DNA from: Silene noctiflora
Lineage: Eukaryota > Streptophyta > Magnoliopsida > Caryophyllales > Caryophyllaceae
Length of the DNA: 33,793 bases
Reading direction: 5' to 3'
Assembly: GCA_009801015.1 (NCBI GenBank)
Contig: VHZZ01003150.1
Span: 84,548 to 118,340, forward strand
Shown here piece by piece: positions 29,211 through 33,793 of this stretch. The position numbers were made by a program, and so were the translations under genes. Numbering within the stretch: the stretch's first letter is position 1; the number at the start of each line of letters is the position of its first letter. Below the pieces are notes generated by a model. That model saw nothing but the letters and a program-made list of their open reading frames with translations. It did no database searches and was not told where the DNA came from.

Positions 29211-30319
29211 GACAAAACGTCCATGAATGAGTAAAAGTTGTCCATGAAAAAACAAAGAACTTGCTAAATCCCGCACAACAATTTACTCAATCCCGCACAT
29301 TTTTGCCCCTTTTTCCAAATGTGCCTCTCTCATTTCTCAACTCACAAAGAAAAACAAGAGAGAAGAAAAAATAAATAGAAACCAAAAACCAAAAAAAGAA
29401 AAGAAAAAATGCAATAAACGTACACTACGGCACTACCCCAAAATCCAACCCCCGACAACCCTATCCCCACTATCCTCCTAGCGCCGCCGGCCAGCCGCTC
29501 CACACCGTCGTTCTAGTGTCGACAGCCATCCCTATTTCTCTCCTCGTGTCGACGACTCCTTCCCCGCGCTTAGAACCTGCACTCGGTGGCCACCCCTCCG
29601 ACAACCTGCAACCGCAGCAACACTGCCACTACAATCACCACTCGACGCCGCCACCTCTGACCACCCTACTCCAGACTGACGATCCCACAACCATCCCTTC
29701 AACAACCCAACTCAATCCATTCCCTAATTGTAAAAATCCATTTTTTAATCAAAAAACATTAATTAAATCCATTAAAAGATGGAGCATAAGAGCATCCGCA
29801 AAGGTGGGGATGTGCCCCCCATATGTCCTCTCTCTCTCTCTCTCCTCAAATGGGGAGCCAAACACTTCCCCTTTATTAGAGGCTTCACCATTTGTAGATG
29901 AGGTCCAAAAAAAAAGGATAATTTGTGTTCTTTTGGAGAGGTTCCCATATATTTGGGTGTAAATTAATATTGTTGGGGAACCCCATTATTGCATAGATGT
30001 AGATATGAATTGGGGAGGATAAATGAAAAAGTTAATGGAAAATGAGGTGGACGAATAGGAAAATGAAAGAGAAAATATGGAGAGCCTCACCTTTGCGGAT
30101 ATTCTAATAAAATTGTTGAAAAAACGGCGAGATTATGTGTTAATAATGTGCGAATATCGATCGATTAACAGATTGATTAGGTTTAGAGAGAGAAGGTAGA
30201 ACAGTTTTTTATTCTTTTTTTAAGCCGAAGGGCAATTATGGAAGATTAAGGCAAAATTTGCGGGATTGAGTAAATTGATATGCGAGATTTAGCAATTACG
30301 AAAAACAATGACGTTTTCG
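29211..30319. mobile_element. Probable Pack-MULE-like element with GC-rich insert
   Basis: Long imperfect inverted ends pair: ACTTGCTAAATCCCGCAC ... AATTTACTCAATCCCGCA (29260-29298) faces TGCGGGATTGAGTAAATT ... GAGATTTAGCAATTA (30259-30298). Outside these, AAAACGTC pairs with GACGTTTT. Between them is a C-rich, gene-like stretch (about 29445-29730) in an otherwise AT-rich area. Long TIRs plus a GC-rich insert suggest a Mutator-like element carrying captured sequence. No clean 9 bp duplication was found, and the capture source is unknown. Confidence 0.55.
29790..30104. mobile_element. Harbinger-like MITE nested in the MULE-like element
   Basis: The ends are GAGCATCCGCAAAGGTG and, in reverse, GAATATCCGCAAAGGTGAG. 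TAA flanks both sides (29787-29789 and 30105-30107). It is 315 bp with no coding capacity. A (CT)n run lies at 29826-29846. Confidence 0.8.
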
Positions 30320-31430
30320 ATTAGTCTTTCTTAAGACGGGGGTATTCGTCTTAAAATTTAAATAGTCAAGTATTACGGAGTATTTCACATGGGTATATAG
30401 GACAAATTTTTTGCATTTCTTTATACATTATGTTTTTGTCTTATTCATCTTATACGGGTATATTTAACCGATTTTAAATTTAATACCGATATGAAAATTT
30501 GCCTTGTTTATGTTGCGTGGGGCGTTGTACAACATTGACTCAAATTTGGATGTGGATTGGGGAAATTATGGTGTGATTATAAATCAATTTGGTAGTTGGA
30601 GAAATGATGCGATATGATACTATATTGGTGTAACTTGTGACTTGTGAGTGTCTTGTTGTTATTTAAAGGGAGATTGGTATGGATTAGGAGGAATATAAAT
30701 GAGTTGTAATTGGTTTGATTAAAGTTGGAGTTTAGTTTCATGATCTCAAGTTTCAATTAAATCACCAATATTTGAAAAATCGGTTTCTCAAATAAGTTAT
30801 TGAGGCATCAATCTTTTATATTCATTTATTTGTTTTTCTTAACCCTTTTATTGTTAATCGTGACATAGAATGACTCTTTAATCTCGTACTTATTTACAAA
30901 TTAAATGTACTCATTTTATCTTTGATCATGATTTGTACTTATTTTATACCTACTTTAACATTTTTCTTGAGATTGTAACATATTTCTCAATAAATTTATT
31001 AAGAGACCGTCTCCTAGAAAACTTACTCAGTTAAAATAGAGCTTACTCTCATGCTCAAAAAATCACTTGTATATATTTTGTTTGACATAGATATTATGAA
31101 ATAGTATTGTTTCTTTTGTAAAAGAAGTCATAAGGGTGATTTTTTATGTTGGTTGGGTTTAGCATTACCTGTTATAACTTTACCAACTATACTAATAACA
31201 TTGTCAAGTGTTACCAAATTAGGAGTTCATTATCGAAAAACTTTTGTATCCTCTAGGGGGAGCGTACTCCTTACACCCAAACCTTTATAATATTCCATTT
31301 AGTAGATTACCTAAGTAAGGATGACGGTACTCCTGAAAGATACAAGAATTTTTCGTTCATTATCTATAAATCAAGGATGGAGTCTCATTGAACTTATGTC
31401 CCTTTTCATATTCAACGCGTATATACTTTA
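30320..31430. other. AT-rich intergenic DNA
   Basis: No credible coding sequence and no recognisable element ends. A stretch around 30500-30565 resembles the F-box upstream region at 27594-27655. Confidence 0.5.
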
Positions 31431-31439
31431 GAAATACGG

Positions 31440-32406
31440 GGAAGTGGCAAATAAACCCCATACGTTTGACAGTATGTGCAAATTAGCCTCATCTCTTTTT
31501 TTTTAGTGCAAATCCACCTCATCAGTTATAACTTATGTGCAATTAAGCCCCACACAAGATTTTTAAGTCAATTTCTCGCCGGAGAAAAATAACGTGACGC
31601 CGGAAATATGACTAGGATCGAGTGACTTGAATCAAGTTAGAAAAAAAATCCACGCACTTTACCCATTGTCAGTTACCCCTTCATCCATTCACTAGGATCA
31701 AACGTGTCTATGAGTCTATTCTAATCTCACTCACTTTACTCCTAATTCCCCATCTTCTCCTTTTCTCTGCCGATTTTTTAGCTCTCAAATTAATGGTCCC
31801 TCTCCATTTACACATCAAATTTTACTTCAACTACAAACCCAATTTTCCGTAAGTCTATCCTTATTTAGTAATTGAAATTTTGCCCCAAGTATGAAACGAG
31901 ATTTCAAAACAAAATTGGGAAAAAACCAAATTCAGGTTTTTTTTAATATAGTTATATTCTAGAGAGATAATTTGATTTATGTTAGAGAATTGAAATTAAA
32001 TATCGATTAGAAAAGTTGGTTTATTGTTTTCACTTAGTGTTCATAGATACAATGAGTTCAAGTTAAGACAACTTACACTCGAGCATAGTGATGGAATGAA
32101 GATAGTGATGGGTATGATGGAGCAGACAAACGGTCGCAAGAATGTATAGAAATATCGAGATTGTTGTATAAACGACTATCCCTTAGTAATAAAATCATTT
32201 ATATATTTTTTTAATCAGTTAACCTAATCCTAGTCATATCTCCGGCGTCATGTCATTTTTCTCCGGCGAGAAATTGACCTGAAAATCTTGTGTGGGGTTT
32301 ATTTGCACATAAGTTATAACTAATGGAGTGAATTTGCACTAAAAGAAAGAGATGGGGCTAATTTGCGCATAGTGTCAAATGTATGGGGTTTATTTGTCAC
32401 TTCCCC
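31440..32406. mobile_element. Non-autonomous Mutator-like element with ~190 bp TIRs and 9 bp TSD
   Basis: The perfect 9 bp duplication GAAATACGG lies at 31431-31439 and 32407-32415. The ends pair over about 190 bp: GGAAGTGGCAAATAAACCCC inward from the left, and GGAAGTGACAAATAAACCCC in reverse from the right. The pairing continues through TTATAACTTATGTGCA and TCTCGCCGGAGAAAAA blocks. The right end carries two extra bases. The 590 bp interior shows no transposase. It is C/T-rich near 31710-31850 and could derive from a gene 5' region. Confidence 0.88.
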
Positions 32407-32570
32407 GAAATACGGAGTATATGCTAGGTAGCATCAAAATGAACACGGACACGTGATACGACATCCCATAAAATTTAGGATACGGGACACGCTATTTAAA
32501 TTTAACAAAATATATATTTTAGGGTTGTAAATAACGTATGACTTTATTTTTGTAATATATTTGATATTAA

Positions 32571-32598
32571 ACTAGTATAGATCTCGTACTACAGTACG
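32571..32598 (-). mobile_element. Probable Helitron 3' terminus
   Basis: Read on the minus strand, a 6 bp-stem hairpin CGTACTGTAGTACG (32598-32585) is followed after 9 bases by CTAG and then T. A short hairpin 10-12 bases before CTRR, with a host T next to it, is the Helitron 3' signature. The body would extend to the right. Its 5' end was not identified. Confidence 0.5.
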
Positions 32599-32959
32599 AT
32601 ATTTGTACAAGGTTGTGTTAGAGAAAGTTGTAAGTAAAATGTTGACATTTATTATTTTTACATTAAAGAATCTACTATTTCTAAAGTTTTGTATTAAAAC
32701 GATTAGATTATTATTCTGACCATCTATTACACGTTAATTTCATAGACTGGCACAATCATTTCGCCATATTTATCCCAAATTTTATTGCACATTAATTTAA
32801 TAGAATGACACAATCATTTTGAACATGTTTTCATAACAATCGTACTTGTTTTATCATATATTGTAACCATTTTAATTACTACCCAATTTAGTTACTTACC
32901 GATTTTATTTATTGTTGTACAATATTTCCATCAATGTTCGTCTGATCTCGTACTGCATC

Positions 32960-33030
32960 TACATAGTATAAAAGATGGGTTTTTTTTAAAGACTCTTATT
33001 GGCTCCTCAATTTTAGGGATTAAAAAAACT
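32960..33030 (+). mobile_element. Possible Helitron 5' terminus
   Basis: TCTACATAGTATAAAAGATG followed by a T run and AAAGACTCTTATTGGCTCC resembles the TCTATACTATNTAAAAGA starts of plant Helitrons. It is preceded by A as expected for A|T insertion. No matching 3' end is in view, so this is a weak call. Confidence 0.35.
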
Positions 33031-33625
33031 ATTAAAAACTCATTACCCCACCGCGTACCATGATACATTTTATTTCAAAAATGCATGTTTTATTTTTTTC
33101 TTTGAAATACAAAGATGTATGTTTAATAGATGAACAGAGTTATTATACAAAAAATACAAAAAAAATGTAAAACTATAGTTTACATGAATTATTTGATTAT
33201 CAAGAAAAAAAAATATACCATAATATTTGTATGACTAATAAAAAAGAATAAACGATCTACAAAAATATAAATTTTTATTTAAATTTTGTGAATAGCTTGA
33301 TTTTCGGTGGTTTATAAATATGGAAAAAAAATCAAAATTAGAAAATTGAAATGTAATTTGATGTATAAAAACAAAATAGATTGATGAATAAAAAATAAAA
33401 TAGATTGATTAACAAAAAATGACATAACTTTAAGTGAATGTGAGGCATCATAAAATTCTGACGGATCGCAATGAGAATATAAAATATATGGGATATAATA
33501 TATTACATACAAGTAAAAAATAAAACAGTCTGCTAAAATAATAAAGCAAAGAAGCACACAAGAAAATACTTAAATTGAAGCCAATGTTTAAGAGTTGATA
33601 GAAATAAATGCTAAATTGTAAGGTA

Positions 33626-33643
33626 GATCTACAATTGTAGATC
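33626..33643. repeat. Perfect 18 bp palindrome
   Basis: GATCTACAATTGTAGATC equals its own reverse complement. It is followed by several ATTGTAA units. Confidence 0.9.
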
Positions 33644-33701
33644 AAAATTCAATTTTGTCGACTGTAGATTGTAAATTGTAAATTGTAAATTGGGTTAAAG
33701 C

Positions 33702-33793
33702 AGGGGCGAATCCAGGAATCAAATGTACGGTGGGCTAGAAAATTTTGCTTACTTATAATTTTTTTTTCATTTCGAGACGTTATTTAAAGAGGC
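33702..33793. mobile_element. Left end of another hAT-type element, cut by the window edge
   Basis: CAGGGGCGAATCCAGG closely matches the terminal repeat of the element at 5082 (CAGGGGCGGACCCGGG). The sequence then diverges. The right end and target duplication lie outside the window. Confidence 0.55.

Larger units (their letters stand above)
32416..33701. other. AT-rich intergenic DNA with probable Helitron termini
   Basis: No coding sequence is supported. It contains a likely Helitron 3' end (32571-32598), a possible Helitron 5' end near 32960, a perfect 18 bp palindrome (33626-33643) and an ATTGTAA tandem run near 33666-33693. Confidence 0.5.

Noticed and set aside
29516-29962. 148-residue frame starting in the GC-rich stretch of the MULE-like element
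   Set aside because: It runs from the C-rich segment straight into the nested MITE, so it is not one gene; at most the first part is a captured fragment.
33312-33645. Hydrophobic frames at the right edge, resembling membrane proteins
   Set aside because: They come from AT-rich DNA rich in F, Y, I and L codons, overlap each other and show no conserved motif.

Overview
This is a nuclear window from a flowering plant, almost certainly a eudicot. The evidence is three multi-exon genes with GT-AG introns and plant-specific families, AT-rich intergenic DNA, and dense plant transposon debris. The Stowaway, hAT and chromovirus-LTR mixture would suit Caryophyllales, but that is a weak inference. Nothing here is bacterial, and I see no operon, CRISPR array or phage.

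Three intact-looking genes can be assembled exon by exon with consistent phases. (1) 6541-14538 (+): an SR-protein kinase (SRPK4-like), 5 exons, 567 aa. (2) 16262-20362 (-): a TauE/SafE-family membrane transporter, 12 exons, 460 aa. (3) 23983-27327 (-): an F-box protein with a PP2/Nictaba lectin domain (PP2-A15-like), 3 exons, 298 aa. Genes 1 and 2 converge; genes 2 and 3 are tandem on the minus strand. They belong to no common pathway. From memory, the Arabidopsis SRPK4 (At3g53030) and PP2-A15 (At3g53000) loci are also near neighbours, so the SRPK/F-box pairing may be old microsynteny.

The rest is largely a transposon stratigraphy. Region 502-3882 is a 3.4 kb solo-type LTR (TGTAACACCC ... 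GGGTGTTACA, Tekay/Del-like). It carries five GC-rich hairpin repeats and a Stowaway MITE. Its right side abuts the 3' half of an L1-type LINE (3883-6168). That LINE is interrupted by a 535 bp hAT-type element (5082-5616), which contains tRNA-like pol III A and B boxes and a 50 bp tandem duplication. The large kinase intron carries an RTE-type LINE relic. The TauE gene has a 180 bp MITE in intron 2, and its upstream region holds probable Copia debris, a second Stowaway copy and a LINE RNase H fragment. F-box intron 1 holds a ~33 bp minisatellite, and intron 2 an antisense RTE scrap.

From 27.8 kb to the end there is no host gene that I can support. This stretch contains two GC-rich islands, a Harbinger-like MITE dimer with a Stowaway inside it, a probable Pack-MULE with a Harbinger-like MITE inside it, a MULE-type element with ~190 bp TIRs and a perfect 9 bp target duplication, probable Helitron termini, and the beginning of another hAT-type element at the right edge.

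I found no convincing new biological system. The most interesting items are structural: the hairpin array in the LTR, the pol III boxes inside a hAT-type MITE, the nested MITE/MULE arrangements, and two splicing features of the kinase gene (an 86 nt intron with an in-frame stop, and a 48 nt exon behind a 4.9 kb intron).
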